Positions 21,257-31,224 of a stretch of DNA of 52,147 nt are shown one piece after another. Numbering within the stretch: the first letter of the stretch is position 1; each line of letters starts with the position of its first letter. The stretch comes from Methylobrevis pamukkalensis (GTDB taxonomy: Bacteria; Pseudomonadota; Alphaproteobacteria; Rhizobiales; Pleomorphomonadaceae), in the NCBI RefSeq assembly GCF_001720135.1, contig NZ_MCRJ01000011.1, positions 1 to 52,147 on the forward strand, read 5' to 3'. The notes under the pieces were generated by a model. The model searched no databases. It saw only the letters and a list, made by a program, of their open reading frames with translations, and was not told where the DNA came from. The position numbers and the translations under genes are program-made.

Positions 21257-21583
21257 GCCATCCGTTCCGGCTCGGCGGGAGGGGCGGCGCGCAACGGAGA
21301 CGATGCTCCGTCCGCTGGCCGCCGTCTCCTGCGGGTTCTCAGGACACGAAACAAGACGAGTCGTCCGGCGCGGCAAAAAGCGCGTGCCAGCCGGCGGCAG
21401 CGCCGCCCGATCCGTCGTTTCGCGGGGCTCCGGCGCGTCTGTCGTGCCGAATGTCCTGTTTAATGCGCGAGCGGCGGCGTTGTTCGCGGGAGGACGACGA
21501 TCACGGGTCGGAGGATCCGGGAAGGGCCGGATCGGCCGGGCGGCAGCACGAGATCGGCCGCAACAGGGGAGGAGCGAACGGCG
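21257..21583. other. 327-bp intergenic region between paoA and betC
   Basis: It holds the promoter side of the paoABC-like operon and the 3' end of betC. I see a 7-bp hairpin at 21514-21533 but no convincing ORF. The segment around 21450-21475 is somewhat less GC-rich and may be the pao promoter; no specific boxes could be assigned. Confidence 0.4.
21514..21533 (-). terminator. small hairpin downstream of betC
   Basis: GATCCGG (21514-21520) and CCGGATC (21527-21533) pair perfectly around a six-base loop, 50 nt after the betC stop on the minus strand. There is no T-run, so confidence is low. Confidence 0.35.
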
Positions 21584-23098
21584 TTACTCGCCGCGCGGAA
21601 ACCGCTGGCTCTCTTCGAGGACATTGAGATCCATGTGGTTGCGCATGTAGCGCTCCGACGCCTTCTGCAGCGGCTGGAAGTCCCACGGATAATAGGCGCC
21701 GTTGCGCAGCGCCGCATAGACCACGTGGCGGCGCGCCTGGCTCTCGCGCACGGCGGCGTCGAAGGCGGCAAGATCCCACCGCGCGGCGACGGCTTCGGCA
21801 AGCCGGGCCTCGACGTCCGCCACCTCGGCTCTTCCGGCAAGATTGTCGCGCTCGAGCGGATCGGCGGCCAGATCGAACAGCATCGGCGGGTCGGCCGGGC
21901 AGGCGACATATTTCCAGCGACCGTCACGGATCGCCACCATCGGCGTGATCGTGCCCTCGGCGGCATATTCCATCGGCACGGCGCCGCGGCCGCCGCTGGC
22001 ATTGGCCAGCGGCACGAGGCTTTCGCCGTCGGTCCACGGCGCGACTTCGGCCAGATCGATCCCGGCAAGCTCGGCAAGTGTCGGCAGCACGTCGAGGGTG
22101 GAGACCGGCGTCTCGACGCGGCCGGCCGGAATGCCGTGCGCGGCGATCATCAGCGGCACGCGGGCCGAGCCCTCGAGGAAGCTCATCTTGAACCACATGC
22201 CGCGCTCGCCGAGCATGTCGCCATGGTCGGAGACGAACACGATGGCGGTGGTGTCCGCCATCCGGGTTGCCTCGAGCGTGGCGAGCAGCTCGCCGACCTT
22301 GTCGTCGATGTAGGAGATGTTGGCGAAATAGGCCTGGCGCGAGCGGCGCACCATCTCCGGCGTGATCGTGAAGCTGCCGCAGTCCGAGGCGTGCCACAGC
22401 CGCAGCGCATGCGGGTCGAGATCCTCCGGCGGGATCGGGCCGATCACCGGATCGAGCGCCGGGCAGCCGTCATAGAGATCGAAATATTTCCGCCGCGCGA
22501 CATAGGGGTCGTGCGGATGGGTGAAGGAGACGGTCAGGCACCACGGCCGGCCGTCGTGGCCACGCGACAGGTCGTGGAGCTTGCGCTGGGCGTGGTAGGC
22601 GACCTCGTCGTCATATTCGAGCTGGTTGGTGATCTCGGCGACCCCGGCGCCGGTGACCGAGCCGAGGTTGTGATACCACCAGTCGATCCGCTCGCCGGGC
22701 TTGCGGTAGTCCGGGGTCCAGCCGAAATCGGCCGGATAGATGTCGGTGGTCAGCCGCTCCTCGAAGCCGTGGAGCTGGTCGGGGCCGACGAAATGCATCT
22801 TGCCCGACAGCGCGGTGTGATAGCCCGCGCGGCGCAGGTGATGGGCGAAGGTCGGGATGTCGGAGGCGAACTCGGCGGCGTTGTCGTAGACGCGGGTGCG
22901 CGAGGGGAGTTGCCCGGCCATGAACGAGGCGCGCGCCGGGGCGCACAGCGGGCTCGCCGTGTAGGTGTTGGCAAAGCGGGCCGACCGGGCGGCGAGGGCC
23001 GACAGATGCGGCGTCTTCAGGAAGGGCGCCGGCCCGTCGGGAAACAGCGTGCCGTTCAGCTGGTCGACCATGATCACGAGGATGTTCGGGCGCGACAT
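21584..23098 (-). CDS. betC: choline-sulfatase
   Basis: A 504-aa alkaline-phosphatase-superfamily sulfatase that hydrolyses choline-O-sulfate to choline and sulfate. The formylglycine motif C-x-P-x-R is CAPAR at Cys52, within ASPLCAPARASFM. The metal site includes Asp12 in MVDQLNG and VSDHGDMLGERG. The C-terminal region ending YMRNHMDLNVLEESQRFPRGE fits the choline-sulfatase family rather than generic arylsulfatases. Length is typical and there is no signal peptide, as expected for the cytoplasmic enzyme. It lies 87 bp downstream of choX on the same strand, with a strong hairpin between. The betA/betB choline-oxidation genes are not in the window. Confidence 0.93.
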   Translation of the reverse strand: MSRPNILVIMVDQLNGTLFPDGPAPFLKTPHLSALAARSARFANTYTASPLCAPARASFMAGQLPSRTRVYDNAAEFASDIPTFAHHLRRAGYHTALSGKMHFVGPDQLHGFEERLTTDIYPADFGWTPDYRKPGERIDWWYHNLGSVTGAGVAEITNQLEYDDEVAYHAQRKLHDLSRGHDGRPWCLTVSFTHPHDPYVARRKYFDLYDGCPALDPVIGPIPPEDLDPHALRLWHASDCGSFTITPEMVRRSRQAYFANISYIDDKVGELLATLEATRMADTTAIVFVSDHGDMLGERGMWFKMSFLEGSARVPLMIAAHGIPAGRVETPVSTLDVLPTLAELAGIDLAEVAPWTDGESLVPLANASGGRGAVPMEYAAEGTITPMVAIRDGRWKYVACPADPPMLFDLAADPLERDNLAGRAEVADVEARLAEAVAARWDLAAFDAAVRESQARRHVVYAALRNGAYYPWDFQPLQKASERYMRNHMDLNVLEESQRFPRGE

Positions 23099-23144
23099 GG
23101 CGGATCCCTGAGACGAGCGGCGGACGGGAGAGCTGGAGGGGTGT

Positions 23145-23173
23145 CCCCCGGCGCACAGACCTGGCGCCGGGGG
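23145..23173 (-). terminator. perfect 10-bp hairpin between choX and betC
   Basis: CCCCCGGCGC (23145-23154) and GCGCCGGGGG (23164-23173) pair perfectly around a nine-base loop, starting 12 nt after the choX stop. Without a T-run it is more likely a partial terminator or RNA-stability element, allowing more binding protein than sulfatase to be made from one transcript. Confidence 0.6.
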
Positions 23174-23185
23174 AGAAAGGCCGGA

Positions 23186-24139
23186 TCAGAGGCCGAGGGC
23201 GGCCTTGACGGCCGGCAGCGCCGGCTCGCCGGCGAGCGTGGTCACGCCGTCCAGCCAGGCATCGAGCTTGCCGGGATTGGCCTTCAGCCAGGTCTCGGCC
23301 GCCACGGATGCCTCGGTGCCCTCGTTGAGGATCATGTCCATCATCTGGTTCTCGGCGTCGATGTCGAACACCAGCTTGCCGAAGAAGGCCGCGGCGTTCG
23401 GGCAGGCCGCCGGCCAGCCGGTGCGGGCCAGCGTATAGACCTCGGCACCGCCGAAGTTCGGGCCGAAATAGGCATCGCCGCCCGAGAGATAGGTGATGTC
23501 GAAGCGGGTGTTCATCGGATGCGGCGCCCAGGCGAGGAACACGATCCAGTCCTTGCCGCGGTCGGCGCGCTTGACCTGCGCCAGCATCGCCTGCTCTCCG
23601 GATTCCACGACGCTCCAGTCGGTCAGGCCGAAGTCGCCGCTGGCGATCATCTTCGAGATGTTCTGGTTGGCCGGCGCGCCCGGCTCGATGCCGTAGATCT
23701 CCTTGCCGAACTTGTCGGCGTTGGCGGCAAGATCCTTGAAGTCCCTGACGCCGCCTTCGGCGACATAGCTCGGCACCGCGAGGGTGAATTTCGCGCCTTC
23801 CAGATTGCGCGTCACCACCTCCACCGCCTTGGCGGCGTTGAGGTCGTCGATGAACTTCTGCTGCGCCGGCATCCAGTTGCCGAGGAAGACGTCGATCTCG
23901 CCGTTCTTGATCGACTGGTAGCCGATCGGCACCGACAGCGTCTTGATGTCGGCCTCGTAGCCGAGCGCACCCAGCAGGGTGCCGGCGATCGCGTTGGTCG
24001 AGGTGATGTCGGTCCAGCCCGGATCGAACATGCGGACGGTCTTGCAGCTCTCCGGATCGGCGGCCTGAGCCGCGCCGGCCGAAAGAAGGCCGGCTACGAC
24101 GGCGAGCCCGGCGAGACGTCCTGTGGAACGAAGCTTCAT
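23186..24139 (-). CDS. choX: choline ABC transporter periplasmic binding protein
   Basis: A 317-aa type II periplasmic binding protein of the ChoX/OpuAC family. The N-terminus is a Sec signal peptide (AGLAVVAGLLSAGAAQA, cleavage before ADPESC). The mature part begins CKTVRMFDPGWTDITSTNAIAG, and aromatic residues in FLGNWMPAQQKF and VFLAWAPHPMN match the choline-binding cage of this family. An ATG at 24139 follows a GGGGA site; a GTG one codon upstream is possible. The permease and ATPase genes usually grouped with it (choW, choV) are absent here. Divergent from the LysR-type gene at 24312. Confidence 0.92.
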   Translation of the reverse strand: MKLRSTGRLAGLAVVAGLLSAGAAQAADPESCKTVRMFDPGWTDITSTNAIAGTLLGALGYEADIKTLSVPIGYQSIKNGEIDVFLGNWMPAQQKFIDDLNAAKAVEVVTRNLEGAKFTLAVPSYVAEGGVRDFKDLAANADKFGKEIYGIEPGAPANQNISKMIASGDFGLTDWSVVESGEQAMLAQVKRADRGKDWIVFLAWAPHPMNTRFDITYLSGGDAYFGPNFGGAEVYTLARTGWPAACPNAAAFFGKLVFDIDAENQMMDMILNEGTEASVAAETWLKANPGKLDAWLDGVTTLAGEPALPAVKAALGL

Positions 24140-24311
24140 CACGAAATTCCCCTTTGGTCTGCGCCTTGTCGGCGGTTGGCGCCCAGCCCCGGTTGGTCTC
24201 CCGGCCGACCTCGCTGCGGGTCTTCGTTTGCGCGTCTGGACACGGTATGAGACCTTTCATGAGGGCGGCCGTGCAGCCGCTTTTTTCTGATCGCAGACCA
24301 AGAGTTTCCTT
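24140..24311. promoter_or_regulatory. divergent choX / LysR-type regulator promoter region
   Basis: A 172-bp gap between the choX and regulator starts. It contains ATGA-N6-TCAT (24247-24260), a small inverted repeat about 110 nt before choX and 52 nt before the regulator, a plausible operator for the LysR protein. Direct evidence for binding is lacking. Confidence 0.4.
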
Positions 24312-25202
24312 ATGGCAAGAGATCGGCTGGACGTCGGCTGGCTGCGCGTGTTCGAGGCGGTCGGCCGCACGCGCAACCTCACCCGCGCGGCCGGCGAACT
24401 CGGCCTGTCCCAGCCCGCCGTCAGCTACCAGATCCGGCGGATCGAGGACGAGCTCGGCGTGCCGCTCGTGCGCCGCCTGCACCGGGGCACCGACCTTACC
24501 GCCGACGGCGAGGCGCTGCACGAGGCGGTGAGCGCGGGCCTTGCCCGGATCGACGAGGCCGCCCGCCGCATCCGCCGGCGCCGGCGGCCGGCGGCGGTGC
24601 GGCTCTTCACCGACTACGGCTTTGCCGCCTTCTGGCTGATGCCGCGGATTGCCGAATTCCGCCGCCTGCGGCCGCAGATCGAGGTCCACATCGTCGCCTC
24701 GCAGGCGCTGGAGGCGGACGACGAGGCGGCCGCCGACATCCACGTCCTGTTCGGCGCGCGCGGGCAGGTGCCGGACGGCGCGGTGCTGATCATGCCGGAG
24801 CGGGTGGTGCCGGTCTGCAGCCCGGGGTTTCTCGCCCGCTTCGGTCCGTTCGGGACGCCGGAGAGTTTCGCCGGCGTCAAGCTGCTCCATCTCGACAGCG
24901 GTCCCGCCCCGCGCTGGTACACGTGGACCACCTGGCTGGGCGCCCACCATGTGACCCGCGAACCCTCGTCCGGCGACCTCGGCCTCAACACCTACAGCCT
25001 CGTCGTCCAGGCGGCGCTGGCCGAACAGGGGGTGGCCCTCGGCTGGGTCGGCCTCGTCGACGATCTCCTCGACAGCGGCGCGCTGGTCCGGGTCGGGCCG
25101 GAACTTGTCCGGGAGGACCGCGGCTACTGGCTGGTCGCCGATGCGCCGCGCGGCAGCGATGCCGGAACCCTGGCGGCCTGGCTGCTGGAGGTCTGCGGCT
25201 GA
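24312..25202 (+). CDS. LysR family regulator of choline-sulfate utilisation
   Basis: A 296-aa LysR-type regulator. The N-terminal winged helix reads WLRVFEAVGRTRNLTRAAGELGL then SQPAVSYQIRRIEDELGVPLVRR, the GcvA-like variant. A run of arginines (RRIRRRRRPAAVRLF) joins it to the effector-binding domain. The LysR/BetC/ChoX arrangement matches the conserved choline-sulfate regulator family, and the divergent position to choX is classical for LysR control. The likely effector is choline or choline-O-sulfate, by context only. Confidence 0.88.
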   Translation: MARDRLDVGWLRVFEAVGRTRNLTRAAGELGLSQPAVSYQIRRIEDELGVPLVRRLHRGTDLTADGEALHEAVSAGLARIDEAARRIRRRRRPAAVRLFTDYGFAAFWLMPRIAEFRRLRPQIEVHIVASQALEADDEAAADIHVLFGARGQVPDGAVLIMPERVVPVCSPGFLARFGPFGTPESFAGVKLLHLDSGPAPRWYTWTTWLGAHHVTREPSSGDLGLNTYSLVVQAALAEQGVALGWVGLVDDLLDSGALVRVGPELVREDRGYWLVADAPRGSDAGTLAAWLLEVCG

Positions 25203-25326
25203 GGCCACTCGCGGACCGGCGGCCGGCTCTGGACCGGCCGGTGGGACTCGTATCAAATGCCCGGCAACCGCGCCGCAGCGCCTCGCCGATGTTGCCTTGC
25301 CCCGCACTCAGGACACAGGATCGCCG

Positions 25327-26358
<1,032 letters not shown>

Positions 26359-26364
26359 TACCGA

Positions 26365-26400
26365 GCACGGGAAGTTTCGGCTTGCCGAAGCTTCCCGTGC
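26365..26400. terminator. 17-bp hairpin after the deacetylase gene
   Basis: Arms 26365-26381 and 26384-26400 (GCACGGGAAG... / ...CTTCCCGTGC) pair with one G-T wobble. It starts six bases after the stop codon, between convergent genes, so it can serve both directions. Confidence 0.65.
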
Positions 26401-26441
26401 GAAGGAAAGCCCGACCGGGTGCCGGCCGGTCAGGCCGTAAC

Positions 26442-26475
26442 CTCGCAAATTTCCGGCAGGCCGGAAATGTGCGAG
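26442..26475. terminator. 16-bp hairpin before the cydC 3' end
   Basis: Arms 26442-26457 and 26460-26475 (CTCGCAAATTTCCGGC pattern) pair with one mismatch. It lies 15 bases beyond the cydC stop on the minus strand and probably terminates cydDC transcription. Confidence 0.6.
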
Positions 26476-26489
26476 CCGGGTATGACCCT

Positions 26490-28191
26490 TCAGCGCAGGG
26501 CGGCCATCAGCGCGGCGCCGGCCGGGCTGCCACGCCGGCCGCGCTCGGCGATCCGGCCGCGTGCGTCCATTCGCCAGATCTCGTCGCAAGGCCTGCCTCC
26601 CGGGCAAGATGGGTGACGATCAGCGTGGTCGCCCCCTCGGTTGCCCGCGCGAGACCGGCGGCGACGCCGGCCGCGGTTGCGGCATCGAGGCCTTCGGTCG
26701 GCTCGTCGAGCAGCCACACGTCGGGGGCGGCAACCACCAGCCGGGCGAGCGCCAGCCGGCGCTGCTCGCCGCCGGACAGGCCGCGGCCACCTTCGCCGAG
26801 GCGGCTCTCCAGCCCATGGCCGAGCTTGTCGAGCACCGGCAAGAAGCCGGCGAGGTCGAGCGCCTCCATCAGGTCGATGTCGGTCGCCTCGGGCCGGCCA
26901 AGGCGCAGGTTCTCCGCGATCGTGCCGGCAAAGAGCCGCGTGTCCTGCGACAGCAGGCCGATGCGCGCGCCGTCGGCGGCAAGGCCGGGGCCGGCGAGGG
27001 GTGCGCCGCCGATCAGCACGCGCCCGGCGTCCGGCACGACCAGCCCGGCGGCAAGGCCGAGCAGTGTCGACTTGCCGGCGCCGCTCGGCCCGATCAAGGC
27101 GACGCGCCGGCCTGCGGGCACCATGGCATCGACGTTGTCGAGCACCGGCGGCCGCCCTGCTGCGAAGGAAAAGCCGACGTTGCTGAAGACGATGTCGCGC
27201 GCCCGGCGCAGCACGGTCGGCGGCGGCACGATTGGCTCGGCGCCCACCCGGGTCAGCGGCGCCAGCCGGCGCGCGGCCAAGACGATGCGGCCGAGATCGA
27301 GCGCGCCGGCCCGGATCGGCCCGGCCACCTCCACCGCGGCAAAGGCGGCAACGACCACGGCGACATAGACCGGCGCGCCGATCGTGCCGGCCGCGACCAG
27401 CCCGGCGCCCGCCAGCGCGGCAAGGCCGATCGCCAGATGCGCCGAAATCCCCGAACCGAAACGGATTGCCGCTTCCCGGCGGGCGAGCCGCGCCTCCAGC
27501 CCGGCCGCCCGGCGCGCAGCCCCGATGACGGCGTCGGTCTTCTCGCCGAGCCGGCCGGCCAGCGCCAGTTCCGTGCGGCCTCGGTCGAGATCGACGAGCC
27601 GCAGCCGCAGGGCGTCCAGCGCGCGATGCGGCGGCGCATGTCACGGCGGGCCGACAGGCCGATCATCAGCGGCAGCAGCAGGCCACCGGCAATCGCCGGA
27701 AGGGCGATGACGGCCGCCAGCGTCCACGAGACGGTGGCGAGCAGAAGGATGCCGCCGATCGCCACGGCAAGGCCAGCAACCAGCGGCCCGGCAAGGCGGA
27801 TCGTGAGCCCGTCGAGGGCGTCCACGTCACTGGAGAGCCGGGCAAGGAGATGGGCCTGCCTGAGGCCGGTCGGCCGCGCGGCGATGCCGCGGAAGGCGGC
27901 GACGCGCAGCACCGCGAGAATGCGCAGGGTCGCGTCGTGGTTGGCGAGCCGCTCCAGATAGCGGGCCACGGTGCGGAAGATCGCGAAGAAGCGGATCCCG
28001 GCGCTCGGCCGCATGGTGTCGAAGACGATCAGCCCGAGGCCGGCAAGACCGGCGCCGGCGATCAGCCAGCCGGAGACCGCGAGAAGCCCCGCGCCGGCGG
28101 CGAGCGTCGCGGCCAGCAGCATCACGCCGAGCGTGAGCCGTCGTCCCTCGGCCCTCAGGAAGAAGGCGAGGATGTGGGCGATGTCCCTCAT
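26490..28191 (-). CDS. cydC: CydC-type ABC exporter half (two frameshifts)
   Basis: ABC half-transporter that pairs with CydD; CydDC is required for assembly of cytochrome bd oxidase and has been linked to thiol export. Six N-terminal helices begin with LAFFLRAEGRRLTLGVMLLAATLAAGAGLLAVSGW. The C-terminal ATPase has Walker A GPSGAGKSTLLG, signature LSGGEQRRLALAR and Walker B VWLLDEPTEGLD. The frame breaks near 27622 (CC read as C), in the membrane domain, and near 26586 (GG read as G), after the D-loop. With both bases restored it is 567 aa, a normal CydC length, ending RGSPAGAALMAALR. ATGA overlap with cydD (28188-28191). cydAB are not adjacent. Confidence 0.88.
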
Positions 28192-29900
28192 GCCGGCGCC
28201 CCCGCGATTGAGGCGGCTTCGGTTCCGGAACCTGTTGTGTCGCCGATGCGGATGATGCGGTCCATGGCGGCGGCGAGCGCTTCGTCATGGGTGGCGACGA
28301 TCAGCGTGCGTCCCTCGGACAGTGCCAGCAGGCCACGCCGCACCGCGGCGGCGGTCTCGGCGTCGAGGCTCGCGGTCGGCTCGTCGGCGAGGACGAGATC
28401 GGCGGGGGCGAGCGCCGCGCGGGCGACGGCAATGCGTCGTCCTTCGCCGCCCGACAGCCCGGCGCCGGTCTCGCCCACGGGGGTGGCAAGGCCGCGCGGC
28501 AGGCACTCGGCAAAGTCGCAGGTGGCAAGGCGCAAGGCGGCGTCCATCGCGGCGGCGTCGACCGCAGGGGCGACGAAGGCGAGGTTGGCGCGCAGCGTGC
28601 CGTGGAGAAGATGCGGGCTCTGGCCGATCCAGGCCATGCGCCGGCGCAGGTCCGCGGCGGTGGCGTCGCCGAGCGGCTGCCCGCCGACCGTGACCTCGCC
28701 GGTCGTCGGCGCGATCAGGCCGGCAATCGCATGCAGCAGCGTGGTCTTGCCCGATCCGCTCGGCCCGACGATCGCCACCCGCTCGCCGGGCGCGACCACG
28801 AGGTCGGTTGCCGCCAGCATCCGCCGCCCGCCGTCCGGCGCATCGACCGTGAGGCCGCGCACGTTCACGCTGAGCGGACCGCGAGACCTCGGCGCACCGG
28901 CCGCGCCGGCCCCGACCATCTGCGCCCGCGGCGTCTCGACCAGCGCGGCATAGCGCGCGGCGGCGGCCTCCGCCGCGGCCTTGTCGTGATAGGCGGCGGC
29001 GAAATCGCGCAGCGGCTGGAAGAAGTCGGGGGCGATGAACAGGAGGAACAGGCCGGTCTGCAGCGTCAGCGGCGCGGCGGTGGCGCCGAAGTCGATCCAG
29101 CCGAGCAGGGAAAAGCCGATGTAGACCGCGATCAGCCCGACACCGATCGCCGAGAACAGCTCCAGCACCGCCGAGGACAGGAAGGCGAGCCGCAGCACCG
29201 ACATGGTCCGGGTGCGGATCCTGTCGCCGGCAGCCTCGATCGCGTCCGCCGTGCGCTCCGTGGCGCCGAACAGGCGGATCGTCGCAAGGCCGGCGAGGCG
29301 GTCGAGCAGGGTTCCGGTGAGGCTGCCGACCTCGGCCAGTTGCTCGGCGCTGCGCTCGCGCGCGGCCGCGCCGATCAGCGACATCAGCACCGGGATGATC
29401 GGCCCGGCAAGGGCCAGCAGCAGCCCGGCGGCCCAGGAGAAGGGCAGCGTCGCCACGAGGATCGCGATGGGCAGGAAGGTCATCCGCGCCTTGGTCGGCG
29501 CATAGCGGGTGAGCCAGGGATCGAGCGATTCGATCTCGGCGCCGGCCAGCGCCACGATCTCGCCGGTCTTCGGCCGGCCGGTGTCGGCCGGCGACCAGCG
29601 GGCAACCTGCTCCGCAAGCCGCTCGCGCAGCCTGAGCTTGATGGCGGCGGCATGTCTGCTCGCCGCCATGTGCGAGGCGCCGTCGAGGCCGGCCCGCAGC
29701 AGGGCGAGGACGAGAAAACCGCCGATGAGGGAAGGAAGGTGGTCCGCATTTCCGGCAACCACATTGCCGAGCCCGAGCGCCAGCAGCCAGGCCTGCGGCA
29801 GCCACAGCAGCGCGGCGCCGACCGACAGCACAGCCGCGCGCCGGCTCACGGGCGCATGGGCGGACAGGGCGGCGGCGGAAGACGTTTTCGTGCGGGCCAT
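28188..29900 (-). CDS. cydD: CydD-type ABC exporter half
   Basis: A 570-aa intact ABC half-transporter, the partner of CydC. Six transmembrane helices fill about residues 20-320 (LSVGAALLWLPQAWLLALGLGNVVAG, GLLLALAGPIIPVLMSLIG, FSAIGVGLIAVYIGFSLLGWIDFG, GLFLLFIAPDFFQPLRDFAAAYHDK). The last of these, with its downstream YHDKAAAEAAA, is the CydD signature region. The ATPase has Walker A GPSGSGKTTLLHAI, signature LSGGEGRR and Walker B LVLADEPTASLD. It starts at ATG 29900. The 121-bp gap upstream carries a small palindrome, so it may have its own promoter. Confidence 0.92.
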   Translation of the reverse strand: MARTKTSSAAALSAHAPVSRRAAVLSVGAALLWLPQAWLLALGLGNVVAGNADHLPSLIGGFLVLALLRAGLDGASHMAASRHAAAIKLRLRERLAEQVARWSPADTGRPKTGEIVALAGAEIESLDPWLTRYAPTKARMTFLPIAILVATLPFSWAAGLLLALAGPIIPVLMSLIGAAARERSAEQLAEVGSLTGTLLDRLAGLATIRLFGATERTADAIEAAGDRIRTRTMSVLRLAFLSSAVLELFSAIGVGLIAVYIGFSLLGWIDFGATAAPLTLQTGLFLLFIAPDFFQPLRDFAAAYHDKAAAEAAAARYAALVETPRAQMVGAGAAGAPRSRGPLSVNVRGLTVDAPDGGRRMLAATDLVVAPGERVAIVGPSGSGKTTLLHAIAGLIAPTTGEVTVGGQPLGDATAADLRRRMAWIGQSPHLLHGTLRANLAFVAPAVDAAAMDAALRLATCDFAECLPRGLATPVGETGAGLSGGEGRRIAVARAALAPADLVLADEPTASLDAETAAAVRRGLLALSEGRTLIVATHDEALAAAMDRIIRIGDTTGSGTEAASIAGAPA

Positions 29901-29981
29901 GGCGTTCGGTCTGACGGCGACAGGCCTCTAGATAGAGCCCATGGGCGGCCGGGGAAAGCGAAACGCCGACCCGGGTGACAA

Positions 29982-29993
29982 TTTGCCTGCAAA
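29982..29993. promoter_or_regulatory. 12-bp palindrome upstream of cydD
   Basis: TTTGC-CT-GCAAA at 29982-29993 is a perfect dyad, 82 nt before the cydD start in the only gap of this strand's cyd region. It is not the usual FNR/FixK box (TTGAT-N4-ATCAA). A redox-responsive operator is possible but unproven. Confidence 0.3.
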
Positions 29994-30021
29994 GCTCTGG
30001 CGCCGCCTTGGTCAGAACGAC

Positions 30022-31199
30022 TCAGCCGACCGGCCTGTCGCCCCGGGCGCCGAGGATCAGGTCGGCCACCTCGCGCAGCGCGCCGCGCCCGCCGGCAGCT
30101 AGGCAGACGTGATGAACCGCCGCCTTCACCGCCTCCACCGCATCGGCGGGGGCGGCGGCAAGGCCGACCGCGCGCAGCGCCGCGATGTCGTAGACGTCGT
30201 CGCCAAGATAGGCGATCTCGTCAAGGCCGAGGCGGTGGGCGGCGGCGATGGTCTCGATCGCTGCCAGCTTGTCGGCCGCTCCCTGCACCAGCACGTCGAG
30301 CTTGAGCTTGGCGGCGCGCCGCTCCACCAGCCGGGTCGTCTCGCGGGTGACGAGGCCGGTGAGGAGGCCCGCCTCGCGCAGGAAGGCAAAGCCGGCGCCG
30401 TCGCGGGTGCTGAAGCGCTTCAGCTCGTCGCCGGTCTCCGAATAATACATGCCGGCGTCGGTGAGCACGCCGTCGACGTCGGAGAGCACCATGCGGATCC
30501 GCCGGGCCCGGGTCTCAAGGTCCGTCGCCCACGCCGGTGGGCCATCAGCTTTTCGACGACCAGCCAGTCGTCGGGGTCGTCGATCTCCGTCAGTGTCTCC
30601 GGCGCCATCTCGAAGGCGGCCATCCGGCCGTGCAGGCGGCAGCCGGAGGCGAGGAAGCCGGCCTTGGAAAAGATGTAGAAGGCGCCGTTCTCGACCAGCT
30701 GCCCGGCAAACTCCTGGCGGCGCGGCCGGGCGGCCGGCGTGTAGTTGAGCGGGCGCGACAGGCCGTCGGCGCCGGTCTCCCAGAAGAAGCGCTTCTGGCG
30801 GGCAACGGTGACGAGGCTGTCGGCGCGCAGGTCGGCAAGACGCGCCAGCGCGCCCGCGATGTCGGCGGGTGTCGTCAGCGGCGAGGTCGCCTGCATCAGC
30901 ACGACGAGGTCGGTGTCATGGGCGGCCAGCACTTCGGCAACGACGCTCTCGGTGCTCGCCTCGTCGGTGGAGGTGGCAGGGCTGCGCCGGAAGACGGAAA
31001 GTCGGGACAGGCCGAGACCGGCGGCGACGGCGGCGATCTCGTCGTCGTCGGTGGCAAGGATCACGTCGTCGATCGCGGCCACCGCGTGGGCCGCCTCGGC
31101 CGCATGGGCGATCAGCGGCTTGCCGGCGAGCGGGCGGATGTTCTTGCGCGGGATCGACTTCGATCCGCCGCGCGCCGGAATGAGGGCAGTGATCCGCAC
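30022..31199 (-). CDS. neuA: acylneuraminate cytidylyltransferase fused to HAD phosphatase (frameshifted near 30529)
   Basis: The N-terminal ~225 residues are a CMP-nonulosonate synthetase: LIPARGGSKSIPRKNIRPLAGKPLIAHA (nucleotide-binding signature), VLMQATSPLTT, GAFYIF. The C-terminal ~155 residues are a KdsC-like C0 HAD phosphatase: DVDGVLTD (nucleophile Asp), TRDGAGF, and YLGDDVYDIAAL (motif III/IV). As read, the frame shifts near 30529 (four C read as three); restoring one base gives a single 392-aa fusion through a GATDLETRARRIRM linker. The same domain pairing occurs in vertebrate CMAS proteins and suggests that a 9-phosphate is removed before or during CMP activation. Located 25 bp after neuB in the same operon. 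Confidence 0.87.
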
Positions 31200-31224
31200 G
31201 TGGCTCAGCTCCGCGACGGACGGC

